Shown: positions 6,549 through 15,189, counted from the stretch's first letter. The stretch: 64,000 bases of DNA from Planktothrix agardhii NIES-204 (GCA_003609755.1 AP017991.1:2621501-2685500); one strand, 5' to 3'. A program made the numbers and translations. The notes: generated from the letters alone by a model not told the origin.

Positions 6549-7217
6549 TTATTGCCCGATTTGAAATATCTGTTCGGTCGTTAAATTAAGTTCTGGGAAA
6601 GTAAGCGATCGCACTATATCTTTACCCCTAAATAAATTTACCATATATTCTCCTTCCACTAAATTACAAACCGAAATAGTCGGTTGTTTGGGATCACCAA
6701 TATAGCGCCGACCTCCTAAACCCAAATAATCAACAATCCAATACTCACCTATACCTAATTTTTCATATTCTCCTAGTTTCATTAAATAATCATCTTGCCA
6801 ATTGGTACTCACGACTTCTATCGCTAATTTAATGCTTGTTCCTTGAGTAATCGTCGATCGCTTTTTCCACATAGATTCATTCATAATAGCATTAAAATCT
6901 AATACCATCACATCAGGAATATAAGCTGATTTATCAGAGTCTATTGCTTTAATAAGCCCTTGTCTGGGGATAAAAAATGGCAAATTTAAACGTTTAATTT
7001 CCACACCCAGTTCCAAAGCTAAAAAGCCCGCTACTTGTTCATGAGTTCCTGTCGGTTGCATTTTAACAATAACTCCATTATGTAATTCAAAGCGACCATG
7101 ACCATCAGGATACCATTCAAAAAACTCCTCTAAATTCATTAATTGAATATCTTTATCTTCAACATTAGTAGTCACTTTTTCTTCTGTAAACATATTGGTA
7201 CTCCTAGCAATGGGCAT
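6549..7217 (-). CDS. Uma2-family (DUF820) protein
   Basis: A full-length 222-residue Uma2 protein. Domain landmarks are LEEFFEWYPDGHGRFELHNGVIV, PDVMVLDFNA, KLAIEVVSTNWQDDYLMKLGEYEKLGIGEYWIVDY and a FPELNLTTEQIFQIG tail. The E-V-x-S-T and D-x-x-x-K residues fit the restriction-like fold. Its 3' end is duplicated at 699-793 and partly at 2021-2053. It is divergent from the FkbM gene with only 27 bp between starts, so promoters must overlap. The function is unknown. Confidence 0.85.
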   Translation of the reverse strand: MPIARSTNMFTEEKVTTNVEDKDIQLMNLEEFFEWYPDGHGRFELHNGVIVKMQPTGTHEQVAGFLALELGVEIKRLNLPFFIPRQGLIKAIDSDKSAYIPDVMVLDFNAIMNESMWKKRSTITQGTSIKLAIEVVSTNWQDDYLMKLGEYEKLGIGEYWIVDYLGLGGRRYIGDPKQPTISVCNLVEGEYMVNLFRGKDIVRSLTFPELNLTTEQIFQIGQ

Positions 7218-7244
7218 TATAAATAAGGATAGGATCAGTTATTA

Positions 7245-8789
7245 ATGGTTTCCGTTAATTCAATTCTACTACCTGATACAATGGAAACTCAAATCATTAG
7301 ACCTCAAGCAACCCTCTCCATGAAACTCAACTTTCCCGACCTCTGCCAACACCACAACATCACCCCACGCGGCATTATCTTGATTGGTGCTTACGATGGC
7401 AAAACCCTCAAACGTCTCAACCTCCCCAATACCGTTAAAATCCTAGTCATTGATGCCAACCAAGGCGCCGTTGAACGACTGCAAGAGAATTTTGCCGATA
7501 GTCCCAATATCCAGGTGGTTCAAGCTGCTATTGCCAACCATAACGACACCGTTACCCTGCACCTAACTTCCCTGGAGTCTAGCAGTTCTATTTTGCCCTG
7601 GAAACAGTACAGTGAAATTTACCCCAATATTAAAGAAATTCAACAACTCACCCTTTCCTCGCGCACCCTGGATACTCTCCTGGAAGAACTGAACCTCTCT
7701 CCTAGTGATTTTAATATTCTGATTCTCGATATCCAAGGTGCTGAACTTTTGGCCTTGGAAGGTGCTAACCAACTTCTAAATACCTTAGATGCTATTTACA
7801 CCAATGTTCATTATCAAGAACTATTTGAAGGCGGTGCATTAGCGGAAGAAGTTAATCAGTTTCTCTCCGACTATAAATTTGATATTGTTGCCGAGGATAC
7901 TCCTTACCATCCCGCTTGGGGAGAAGCATTTTATGTGCGTCAAACTGTTAGGACTGAGGACGGAATTCATCCGGTTAAACCCCTATCTCCAATTGCCAAG
8001 CAACTTCAAGAAACCAAACAGGAGTTAGAAATTTTACAGTCCCAATACCAAGAGGTTTTGTTAATATTGGAACAATCTCAAGTTCAACAGGACGAAGGTA
8101 CAGAAATTTTAGTTAAGTTAGAATCTCAACGGGATCAAATATTACAGGAATTAGAACAATCTCAAACCCAACGGTCACAATTAGAAACCCAACTCCAACA
8201 AACCCAAACTCAATTAGAACAATCTCAAGTTCAACTGCACGCAAATGCAGAAAATTTAGTTGAGTTAGAATCTCAACGAGATCAAATATTGTCAGAATTA
8301 GAACAATCTCAAACCAACCTTAAACAAACCCAAACGGAATTAGAACAATCTCAAACCAACCTTAAACAAACCCAAACGGAATTAGAACAAACTCAAAACC
8401 AAAATCAACAACTTCAAACCGAACTCAAACAATCTCAAACTATATTAGAACAATCTCAAACGGAATTAGAACAATCTCAAACCAACCTTAAACAAACCCA
8501 AACGGAATTAGAACAATCTCGTTCAGAACTGCATGAAGTTCGAGAAGAATTAGAATTAACTCAATTTCAACTGGATGAAGTGCAGGTCGAGTTAGAACAA
8601 TATGTTTCCCAGTTTCATCAACAAAAAGAGGAAATCACCAAACTAAAAACCGAACTAGAACAAGCGAAAACTCAATTAACTCAAGTTCAATATCAACCGG
8701 AAATCACCGTTAGTAAAAAATCAAAATCCGATAATGCAGCAATAGTTAAATTATTAGCAAAAGTTCTAGCTGAAACAATGGAAGATTAG
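7245..8789 (+). CDS. FkbM-family methyltransferase with long coiled-coil tail
   Basis: A 514-residue protein. Residues 25-240 form an FkbM SAM-dependent methyltransferase: GIILIGAYDGKTL (motif I), KILVIDANQGAVERLQENF, FNILILDIQGAELLALEGA, and a HPAWGEAFYVR end. Residues 250-480 are an extended coiled coil built from LEQSQTNLKQTQTE-type heptads, with near-identical 42-base DNA units at 8298-8339, 8340-8381 and 8466-8507. FkbM enzymes O-methylate sugars or peptides; with the glycosyltransferase downstream this suggests surface polysaccharide modification (inference). Starts at 7281 or 7320 are also possible. Confidence 0.8.
   Translation: MVSVNSILLPDTMETQIIRPQATLSMKLNFPDLCQHHNITPRGIILIGAYDGKTLKRLNLPNTVKILVIDANQGAVERLQENFADSPNIQVVQAAIANHNDTVTLHLTSLESSSSILPWKQYSEIYPNIKEIQQLTLSSRTLDTLLEELNLSPSDFNILILDIQGAELLALEGANQLLNTLDAIYTNVHYQELFEGGALAEEVNQFLSDYKFDIVAEDTPYHPAWGEAFYVRQTVRTEDGIHPVKPLSPIAKQLQETKQELEILQSQYQEVLLILEQSQVQQDEGTEILVKLESQRDQILQELEQSQTQRSQLETQLQQTQTQLEQSQVQLHANAENLVELESQRDQILSELEQSQTNLKQTQTELEQSQTNLKQTQTELEQTQNQNQQLQTELKQSQTILEQSQTELEQSQTNLKQTQTELEQSRSELHEVREELELTQFQLDEVQVELEQYVSQFHQQKEEITKLKTELEQAKTQLTQVQYQPEITVSKKSKSDNAAIVKLLAKVLAETMED
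8298..8507 (+). repeat. 42-bp tandem and near-tandem coding repeats
   Basis: Units of 42 bases encoding LEQSQTNLKQTQTE occur at 8298-8339 and 8340-8381, and again at 8466-8507 after a diverged interval. The match between units is essentially exact at DNA level, which indicates recent slippage or gene conversion. Changes in unit number would keep frame and alter coiled-coil length. Confidence 0.85.
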
Positions 8790-8800
8790 GGAGGATATAT

Positions 8801-8869
8801 TGTCAGCAACCGCCAAAGAGTTTGGTTTAGGCTATATTCCTGACGTGAAACTTAATTCTCAAGGCACTC
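8801..8869 (+). pseudogene. glycosyltransferase gene fragment
   Basis: Read from 8807, the frame gives ATAKEFGLGYIPDVKLNSQGT, matching ETAREFGLHHIPDVKLNSQGT of the glycosyltransferase at 9585-11,291 (about bases 9768-9831). Only this 60-odd-base piece survives. Just upstream, GAAGATTAGGGAGGATATAT matches the sequence before the intact gene. It is the relic of a first gene copy. Confidence 0.8.
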
Positions 8870-8876
8870 TCGGTGT

Positions 8877-9341
8877 TCAATATTCCCAATCTTGGCTAGT
8901 ATCGCAGATAAAACCATCTGCGATAACTTCCTCAAAATTGTATGGACATTTTTCGGGAAAAGTTCTTAATGGCAAGTTTGTTTCTCGTAGTGCCAAATCA
9001 ACTCCTGCTTCAAAGCCATCTTCTAAAGCGTCAATTATGCGAGACTTTAAGCTAGGATTACGATAAAAATGGCGACTAATGGCACGGCGTTGTTCTCTGA
9101 TGGTCAGAAACCAACTGCGAGAACGGTTTTCTGGTTGATATTGCCACTTGAGGAGATGCCCTAACAAGACAGTAATACGACTAACTAATTCTCGGTATTC
9201 CTGTCTTCCCAAGGCTTGTACCTCCTCCTGTAAGTTTTGCCAATCTAATTCTGATACTTGTCTGTTGGCTATTACCTGTACTTGCCACTGTGTCCAGCCA
9301 TAAAAATCTTGTTCGTATTGTGAAACTATTTTAGAATTCAT
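8877..9341 (-). CDS. DUF29 family protein
   Basis: A 154-residue DUF29 protein on the opposite strand to its neighbours: YEQDFYGWTQWQVQVIANRQ, LDWQNLQEEVQALGRQEYREL, LLGHLLKWQYQPENRSRSW, and CPYNFEEVIADGF. It sits between the relic and the intact copy of the glycosyltransferase, as if inserted into, or left behind by, a collapsed duplication. The function is unknown. Confidence 0.85.
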   Translation of the reverse strand: MNSKIVSQYEQDFYGWTQWQVQVIANRQVSELDWQNLQEEVQALGRQEYRELVSRITVLLGHLLKWQYQPENRSRSWFLTIREQRRAISRHFYRNPSLKSRIIDALEDGFEAGVDLALRETNLPLRTFPEKCPYNFEEVIADGFICDTSQDWEY

Positions 9342-9378
9342 GGTATTAATAGTTAACTTTAACCCTAAAAAATTTTAC

Positions 9379-9503
9379 TATAGCAATCTTAAATGATTTG
9401 TGATAGAAATATATAACCTCACCCTAGCCATCCCCTTACTAAGGGGAGGGTTGGGAGGGGTAAATATAGATGGAAATATTACAACTGATTTAGGATGGCT
9501 ATA
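9379..9503. mobile_element. MITE-like element with TATAGCAATC ends, copy 2
   Basis: The left end TATAGCAATCTTAAATGATT pairs with the reverse complement of the right end, TATAGCCATCCTAAATCAGT; pairing continues imperfectly for about 26 bases. The 125-bp element has a C-rich/G-rich hairpin core (CCCCTTACTAAGGGG) rather than the GTGCAC palindrome. It belongs with 1414-1584 by its ends. No coding capacity. Confidence 0.65.
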
Positions 9504-9542
9504 TTATGTATTATATCTAAAACTCTCATAAGATGTCGAAGC

Positions 9543-9571
9543 CAAGTTCTAACAGAAACCATTGAAGATTA
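9543..9571 (+). pseudogene. 3' remnant of a second FkbM gene copy
   Basis: AAGTTCTAACAGAAACCATT and the following GAAGATTAG match the last codons of the FkbM gene at 8761-8789, giving VLTETIED-stop against VLAETMED-stop. The shared spacer GAGGATATATT then leads to the glycosyltransferase start. With the fragment at 8801-8869 it shows that an FkbM-glycosyltransferase pair was once duplicated in tandem. Confidence 0.7.
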
Positions 9572-9584
9572 GTGAGGATATATT

Positions 9585-11291
9585 ATGATAGCGACCCCTT
9601 TATCAATTTCTCCCAATATCCAACCCTCGTTAAATCTAACGATTTTTGCAGTTCCCAAACCCTTTCGAGGTCATATTAGTATTATTCAACGCAATGCCAT
9701 TCAAAGTTGGTTAAAATTGCAACCTCGACCCGAAATTATCTTGTTAGGAAATGATGCAGGAACAGGAGAAACAGCAAGGGAATTTGGTTTACATCATATT
9801 CCCGATGTGAAACTTAATTCTCAAGGCACTCCCTTGTTAAATAGTATTTTTTTCCAGGCTTCCCAACAAGCAACTTACCCGATTTTAACTTATGTTAATT
9901 CGGATATTATTTTAACTGGTGATTTTCTGCCAATAGTTCAACAAGTTATCAACCAATATCAGCAATTTTTAATTCTCGGAAGACGCTGGAATATTGATAT
10001 TACTGAGCCCCTAAACTATGATAATCCTAATTGGGAACAAAATTTACGCGATTGCCTTCTCCAAGCCGGAACTTTCAGTGGAGTTGGCGCCTTAGATTAT
10101 TTCGTGTTTCCTAAACCTCTATTTTCCCAACTCCCAGAATTTGCTATTGGACGAGCAGGCTGGGATAACTGGATGGTGGGGGAAGCTCTTAAACACAATA
10201 TTCCGGTGATTAATGGAAGTCAATTAATTACCGCTATTCATCAAAATCACGATTATAACCATCTATCAGGACGGCGTTTAGAAGCCTTTCAAGGAATAGA
10301 AGCACAACAAAATCAAACCTTCCTCCAGGGTCATTTGGCGGGAAATAGTGCGGATGCAACGGTCTACTTAACTCCTCTGTCTCCTAACCATACCCCTAAA
10401 GTTAGTGTGATTATTTCTATGACCTCTGCGGAGGAGGAGACGCGCCGTGGCTCGTCTCTACGGAGTCAGGCCATTGATAGTGTTTACCAACAAACTTTTA
10501 CCGACTTTGAAATTATCGTAATTGATGATAGTTTTACGGGTGAAATGCGATCGCAACTTAAAGTAAAATATCCCTTAATTAATTATATCCATCAACCCGA
10601 TCAGGGAATTGTCGCGGCTTGGAATCGAGGTTTGGAGATAGCTCAAGGAGAATTTATCAGCTTTTTGCAGCCTGGAGATGTCTTTTTACCAGACAAACTC
10701 GCCCAGCAGGTCGCCTGCTTTGAACAGAAAGCGGGTTCTTTAGAAATGGTTTTCAGTTCTTGGCTAACTGCTTCAGGCTCTAGGGACAACACGATTAATA
10801 TTGCTGCTTTTCAGTCGGTTCTACAAGGACGGGAAGGGTTGCACGGTGTTCATGCTTGGATGTTACCGACCCTGTGGCAATTTATCCGAACTAGCGCTAT
10901 TTTATTTCGGCATAGTTGGTTACAGCGTTATGGTGGCTTTCATCCCCAACTATCTCCACAAGCCACTACCCTAGATTTATTATTGAATCTATCCTCAAGG
11001 GGAGCGGCGGCGGTTTGTTTGGAACAGCCCACGGTTTGCTGTTTGGAAACTCAACCGTTAACGCTCGAAACAATAAGTCAAATGGCGTCTGAGTCAGAAC
11101 AACTCCTGCGTAACTATTTTTCCCGTCCCACTGTTAAACCTTGGATGCGCCCCCTTGAGTCCCAAGCCTATGCCCAAACTTTCCTCTGGTTAGCGGGTTT
11201 GATATCCGATGAGCAACAAAAAGCAAAATTAATTAATCATTCTTTTCCTTTTCCATTCCTTATTCAGCAAGCCCTAAATAGGGTAGAATGA
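9585..11291 (+). CDS. two-domain glycosyltransferase
   Basis: A 568-residue protein. Residues 1-240 resemble a GT-A fold domain with YVNSDIILTGDFLPIV (DxD-like) and a GWDNWMVGEALKH segment. Residues 265-540 are a GT2 family domain: KVSVIIS, DSVYQQTFTDFEIIVIDDS, QPDQGIVAAWNRGLEIAQGEFISFLQPGD and DKLAQQV. Between VSVIISM and IDSVYQQ, about 16 residues rich in E, R and S replace the expected short helix; the DNA there is an inverted repeat (10,437-10,458), so this looks like an in-frame insertion. GAGG lies eight bases before ATG 9585. Likely role: polysaccharide or glycoprotein glycan assembly. Confidence 0.8.
   Translation: MIATPLSISPNIQPSLNLTIFAVPKPFRGHISIIQRNAIQSWLKLQPRPEIILLGNDAGTGETAREFGLHHIPDVKLNSQGTPLLNSIFFQASQQATYPILTYVNSDIILTGDFLPIVQQVINQYQQFLILGRRWNIDITEPLNYDNPNWEQNLRDCLLQAGTFSGVGALDYFVFPKPLFSQLPEFAIGRAGWDNWMVGEALKHNIPVINGSQLITAIHQNHDYNHLSGRRLEAFQGIEAQQNQTFLQGHLAGNSADATVYLTPLSPNHTPKVSVIISMTSAEEETRRGSSLRSQAIDSVYQQTFTDFEIIVIDDSFTGEMRSQLKVKYPLINYIHQPDQGIVAAWNRGLEIAQGEFISFLQPGDVFLPDKLAQQVACFEQKAGSLEMVFSSWLTASGSRDNTINIAAFQSVLQGREGLHGVHAWMLPTLWQFIRTSAILFRHSWLQRYGGFHPQLSPQATTLDLLLNLSSRGAAAVCLEQPTVCCLETQPLTLETISQMASESEQLLRNYFSRPTVKPWMRPLESQAYAQTFLWLAGLISDEQQKAKLINHSFPFPFLIQQALNRVE
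10437..10458. repeat. GAGACG inverted repeat inside coding sequence
   Basis: GAGACG-cgccgtggct-CGTCTC lies in frame in the glycosyltransferase, at a point where GT2 proteins normally have a short conserved linker. The arms match the GAGACGTT/AACGTCTC family seen at 12,401-12,426 and 34,309-34,330. Confidence 0.6.
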
Positions 11292-11417
11292 AAAACCAAG
11301 TTTAGAAAAATCAATAAAACGAGAGAAAATTCGAGTTTGAGTAGTTTGGAGATAAAGCAACCGCCAAGGCAGTTAAGACACCAGACGGATATTGGAACCC
11401 AGACGGTAAAGTGTTTT

Positions 11418-11452
11418 CCCCCCAGCCCCCCGTGCACGGGGGGTTTGGGGGG
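11418..11452. repeat. GTGCAC-centred palindrome, copy 3
   Basis: CCCCCCGTGCACGGGGGG with flanking runs, followed by the same GCTGTTCCGGTGTTCCC string as copy 2. It lies between the convergent glycosyltransferase and SPFH genes and could act as a bidirectional hairpin terminator, though there is no U-tract. Confidence 0.8.
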
Positions 11453-11485
11453 CTGTTCCGGTGTTCCCTGCTATAAAGGCATAGT

Positions 11486-12349
11486 CTAGGTTTTTTGAAT
11501 ATTAGGATTAGGTTGAATTTTAGTTACTTCTTCTAAATTGGGTAAAATAATTGGATTGTTCAAATTTTCCGTATTGGTTTCCATTAGATTAGTAATGGAT
11601 TCTGTTAATTGACTAGGGTTCATAAAGATAATTTTTGAATTAGCACTTTGACTTAACTGTTGGTTAGCTTCAACATATTGTTTTGTAATTAAAAATTTTA
11701 AAAATTCTTGACTATTGGTTTTTAATCCTAAAGTATCTGCTAACACTCGAATCGATTGAGCTTGTCCTTGAGCTTCTAAAATTTCTGCCTGTTTTTGACT
11801 TTCAGCAACCCGTTTGCGTTCCATTGACTCTTGGATAGATTTAGGAGGAGTAATATTTTGAATATCAACCCGAATTATAGTAATTCCCCAGGTCTTTGTT
11901 CCTTCTGCTAAGGCATATAATAATCTTCTGTTAATGTCTTTAATTTTAGCTAATAATTCTTCCAGATTCGTTAACCCGATTTCTGCCCTAAGTGTGGTTA
12001 AAACTAAATTAGAAATCGCTTCTTTGGTTTTATCGGTTTCAACGTTATAATAAAAATTTTGTAAATCTTCAATTTTCCAAAAAACCGCCGCATTAATTCT
12101 GAGGGTGATTTGATCTTTTGTAATCACTTCTTGAGGGTCAATATCTAATAAACGTTCACGGTTGGTATCATAATAAACAATTTTCTCCGCCACAGGAATA
12201 ATAAATTGGAGTCCTGGTTTTAGAGTCCGTTTATATTTACCTAATCTTTCAACAATAGCTTGGTCACTGGTACTAACCACTTTCACCGAAGAATTTAGTG
12301 TAAATCCAATGATAATGGGAAATAAAATACCGAGAATATATTGGAACAT
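11486..12349 (-). CDS. SPFH/Band 7 (stomatin-prohibitin) membrane protein
   Basis: A 287-residue protein. One N-terminal membrane segment (ILGILFPIIIGFTL) is followed by a Band 7 domain: STSDQAIVERLGKYKRTLKPGLQFIIP, YDTNRERLLDIDPQEVITKDQ, TTLRAEIGLTNLEELL, and a coiled ERKRVAESQKQAEILEAQGQAQS region. These proteins form membrane-bound oligomers and act as scaffolds for proteases or microdomains. It sits alone on the minus strand after the S9 peptidase, with a palindrome at 12,401-12,426 between them. Confidence 0.9.
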   Translation of the reverse strand: MFQYILGILFPIIIGFTLNSSVKVVSTSDQAIVERLGKYKRTLKPGLQFIIPVAEKIVYYDTNRERLLDIDPQEVITKDQITLRINAAVFWKIEDLQNFYYNVETDKTKEAISNLVLTTLRAEIGLTNLEELLAKIKDINRRLLYALAEGTKTWGITIIRVDIQNITPPKSIQESMERKRVAESQKQAEILEAQGQAQSIRVLADTLGLKTNSQEFLKFLITKQYVEANQQLSQSANSKIIFMNPSQLTESITNLMETNTENLNNPIILPNLEEVTKIQPNPNIQKT

Positions 12350-12400
12350 AAACAGTAAAGTTTGGGGTAATTAACGGGTTAATCAAATCATCAATACCTC

Positions 12401-12426
12401 TAGAGACGTTGTGTACAACGTCTCTA
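12401..12426. repeat. perfect 26-bp palindrome TAGAGACGTTGT...
   Basis: TAGAGACGTTGT-GT-ACAACGTCTCTA, twelve perfect pairs with a two-base centre. It lies between the S9 peptidase and SPFH genes. Related arms occur inside gltB-type coding sequence at 34,309-34,330 and, degenerate, at 16,357-16,404, defining a small dispersed palindrome family. Confidence 0.85.
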
Positions 12427-12442
12427 CAGCCCTGGGTTAATT

Positions 12443-14323
12443 TCAGGATTTAATCACACCAGAATGTCCGGTCATTTCTCCCACCGGTTCAAAGCGTCCG
12501 CCTAAATATTTAGCCAGAAATTCTTCGGCGACTGCATAGAAATGTAAGCGATTTTCAGGACGGGCAAAACCATGTCCTTCATCGGTATATAACACATATT
12601 CTACAGGTTTATCAGCTTGTTTCATCGCCTCAAATATCTGTTCACTTTCCGGTTGTTTAACCCTGGGATCATTGGCTCCTTGACCAATTAATAAAGGTTT
12701 TTCAATCCGGTCAACAAAAAATAAAGGCGATCGCTGTTTTAAAAATTCCGGTTCCGTGTCTAAATTCCCGACCCGATGATAGAAATTCTTGCGAATGGGT
12801 TCCCAATAGGGCGGAATACTTTGCATCAAAGTAATAATATTACTCGGCCCGACAATATCCACGCCACAGGCAAAAACTTCGGGAGTAAATGTTAAGCCAA
12901 CTAAGGTCGCATAACCTCCATAAGACCCGCCCATAATCGCGATTTTATCCGGTTGGGAAATGCCATTTTCAACTAACCAATTCACACCATCAATTAAGTC
13001 CTGGTGCATTTTTCCCGCCCATTCTCGGTTGGCGGCATTTAGAAAGGCTTTGCCATAGCCCGTTGATCCCCGGAAATTCACCTGTAAGACCGCGTAACCC
13101 CGGTTAGCTAACCATTGGGCTTGGGAGTCATAACCCCAGGTATCTCGCGCCCAGGGGCCACCGTGAACCAATAGCACCGTCGGGGCGGGAAGCTCAACCC
13201 CAACGGGTTTGGTTAAATAACCATGAATGGTTAACCCATCAATTGCGGTGTAAGAAATGGGTTCCATGGAGGCTAAAGATAAGCCTTCTAATTTGGGTTT
13301 ATTACTGAATAAAAAGCTATGGGTTTTGGTGGGGCGATCGTAAACGTAAAAATACACCGGGCCGTCATCGGTGACAAAACTAATTAACCATTTTTCATCG
13401 GATAATGTTCGACTAATCCCAAATTCCCCCGGACGAATTTGTTTAATTGCCTCGATATCTTCGGCAATAATCGGGTCAATAATTTGCCATTCTTCCTTAT
13501 CTTTATAAAAAGAAACCGCCTCAATATTTTGGGTGGTAGGATGGGCTAATAATCCGCCAATATCATATTCAGGATCTTCAGCAATTACTGTTTCTTGACG
13601 AGTCGATAAATCCAAAGCAATTAATCTTTCGGCATTGGCATGATGGTTACCCACCATATATAAAATTTTGCCATCATTGGAAAAGAAAGCCGCCCCTCCT
13701 TCTTCATCGGGCCCCCAATGACGGAGGGTTTCCCAAGGATGTTCGGGAGTTTCTCGATATAATAAATCAAACCCACCATCATCGGTGCTAGAACTTGCCG
13801 CCCGGATATTAAACTCAGCATCGGCCGTCCAACTAACAATATTACCCGGATTTTCCGTATGGAAATCAACGGCTCCGTTTTTTAAATTTACCTGATAAAC
13901 ATCAAAAATTTGAGGATTTTTCAGGTTCATCCCAACTAAAATTTGATCGGGGAATTTGTGATCTAAATTAACAACTTGCGCTCGAACTCCTTGAAACGGA
14001 GTTAAGTCTCGAACAACCTGGGTTTGGACATTTACTAAATATAAATGCCAGTTTTCATCGCCATCGGAGTCTTGAACATAAATCAGTTGATCGGGGTCAT
14101 AAGTCCAGAAAAATAATCGAATACCTCGTTTTGGATCACGGGTTAAAGCTCGGGTTTCCTCCTGTCCAACGGTTTTTAACCAAACCTGTAAAATATTCTT
14201 TTCATCGGGGGCAATATAAGCCAGATATTTACCTTCGGGGGACAGACGGGGGCTAGTGCGTTCGGGGTTGCCAAACAGTAGTTCCCGGGGAATTAAAGGT
14301 GGAAGTTCGGTTGCCGTGGTCAT
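12443..14323 (-). CDS. S9 family prolyl oligopeptidase-type peptidase
   Basis: A 626-residue protein. Residues 1-370 form a beta-propeller of WD-like blades (SPRLSPEGKYLAYIAPDEKN and others). The C-terminal alpha/beta hydrolase carries the triad S467 in GGSYGGYA, D552 in GANDPRV and H584 in DEGHGFA, with an oxyanion segment LLVHGGPWAR. It is likely a cytoplasmic acylaminoacyl or dipeptidyl peptidase that trims short peptides; there is no signal peptide. The exact specificity cannot be read from sequence. Confidence 0.9.
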   Translation of the reverse strand: MTTATELPPLIPRELLFGNPERTSPRLSPEGKYLAYIAPDEKNILQVWLKTVGQEETRALTRDPKRGIRLFFWTYDPDQLIYVQDSDGDENWHLYLVNVQTQVVRDLTPFQGVRAQVVNLDHKFPDQILVGMNLKNPQIFDVYQVNLKNGAVDFHTENPGNIVSWTADAEFNIRAASSSTDDGGFDLLYRETPEHPWETLRHWGPDEEGGAAFFSNDGKILYMVGNHHANAERLIALDLSTRQETVIAEDPEYDIGGLLAHPTTQNIEAVSFYKDKEEWQIIDPIIAEDIEAIKQIRPGEFGISRTLSDEKWLISFVTDDGPVYFYVYDRPTKTHSFLFSNKPKLEGLSLASMEPISYTAIDGLTIHGYLTKPVGVELPAPTVLLVHGGPWARDTWGYDSQAQWLANRGYAVLQVNFRGSTGYGKAFLNAANREWAGKMHQDLIDGVNWLVENGISQPDKIAIMGGSYGGYATLVGLTFTPEVFACGVDIVGPSNIITLMQSIPPYWEPIRKNFYHRVGNLDTEPEFLKQRSPLFFVDRIEKPLLIGQGANDPRVKQPESEQIFEAMKQADKPVEYVLYTDEGHGFARPENRLHFYAVAEEFLAKYLGGRFEPVGEMTGHSGVIKS

Positions 14324-14648
14324 ACTCTATGTATTCAAAACTTAACTTTCTCTATTGTGGCATTTTCCCTTGATTTTATTGAGAACAGGTTGACCGGGAC
14401 TTGCAAGAATTAAAGGACTTACGCACAGATCACGTAATTGTGTGATTGCGAAGGGTCGTGAAGCAATTTCAAAGCCTTGTCACACCGTTATATGCGTAAG
14501 TCCTGTACCAAATGAACTGGGAGTTAACTACCCTGTTCTATCGAAGCCCATCTTTAATATTGTCTAAATATTTGCCATCGGGGGAATGTCAAGTCCTAAC
14601 TGCCATAAAATTAAAAGCAATATCTTAAAAAATCCCAGATTTCTTAAT
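14324..14648. other. intergenic stretch with one MITE
   Basis: Besides the inverted-repeat element at 14,414-14,504 I see no gene. The region separates the divergent S9 peptidase and CGLD27 genes and must carry both promoters, but no convincing -35/-10 pair stands out. Confidence 0.5.
14414..14504. mobile_element. 91-bp MITE with AGGACTTACGCA ends
   Basis: Perfect 12-base terminal inverted repeats, AGGACTTACGCA at 14,414-14,425 and TGCGTAAGTCCT at 14,493-14,504, enclose about 67 bases without coding capacity. GGACTTACGCA-type ends are known from small non-autonomous elements in filamentous cyanobacteria. No target duplication is obvious. Confidence 0.75.
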
Positions 14649-15149
14649 ATGAGAGATGTTTCGGTATCCATCTGTCCGGTTCCTCCGGAACAACGTCCTG
14701 TTAATGAATATCAAGAACTCAAAGAATCTTGGTTTTTTAGTTGGGTCACACTCAACTGGCCCCAATATTTGAGAAAGTTGCTCTGGGTGTGGTTGATTAG
14801 CTGGATTATTTTTTGTCCCGTCGCCGCGGCTAGTTTTACACCGAGCAAATATCCGGGGCAGTTGATTCTTGGTGCTGCTTCTGGAGCAACTTTTATTTTA
14901 ACCTTAGTCGTGATTCGGTTATCTTTAGGCTGGTACTATATTAGATCCCGCCTGCTCAATCCTAGGATTTTCTACGAAGAATCAGGATGGTATGATGGCC
15001 AGACTTGGCTGAAAACCCCGGAATTTTTAGTCCAAGATCGGTTAATTCTCTCCCATCAAGTGCAACCGATTCTAACTCGATTACGACAAACCTATTATGG
15101 AATAGCCGGATTGTTGCTTGGAGGAGGATTAATCTGGGTCTTGTTGTAA
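14649..15149 (+). CDS. CGLD27/Ycf36 family membrane protein (DUF1230)
   Basis: A 166-residue protein if started at ATG 14,649. That start is preferred because family members begin shortly before CPVPPEQRPVNEYQELKESWFFSW; ATG 14,586 would add 21 unconserved residues. Two or three membrane segments follow: WVWLISWIIFCPVAAASF, LILGAASGATFILTLVVIRLSL and a C-terminal IAGLLLGGGLIWVLL. The YEESGWYDGQTWLK block is characteristic. The family is conserved in cyanobacteria and plastids (green-lineage CGLD27, red-algal ycf36) and has been linked to photosynthetic or iron-related functions. Confidence 0.85.
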   Translation: MRDVSVSICPVPPEQRPVNEYQELKESWFFSWVTLNWPQYLRKLLWVWLISWIIFCPVAAASFTPSKYPGQLILGAASGATFILTLVVIRLSLGWYYIRSRLLNPRIFYEESGWYDGQTWLKTPEFLVQDRLILSHQVQPILTRLRQTYYGIAGLLLGGGLIWVLL

Positions 15150-15189
15150 ATATTCACCGATTCTCTTGATAAACTCTAAACTTTAAAAT

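Noticed and set aside
8800-9066. 88-codon open frame on the plus strand
   Set aside because: Its first third is a glycosyltransferase relic and the rest is the antisense of the DUF29 gene; it is not one gene.
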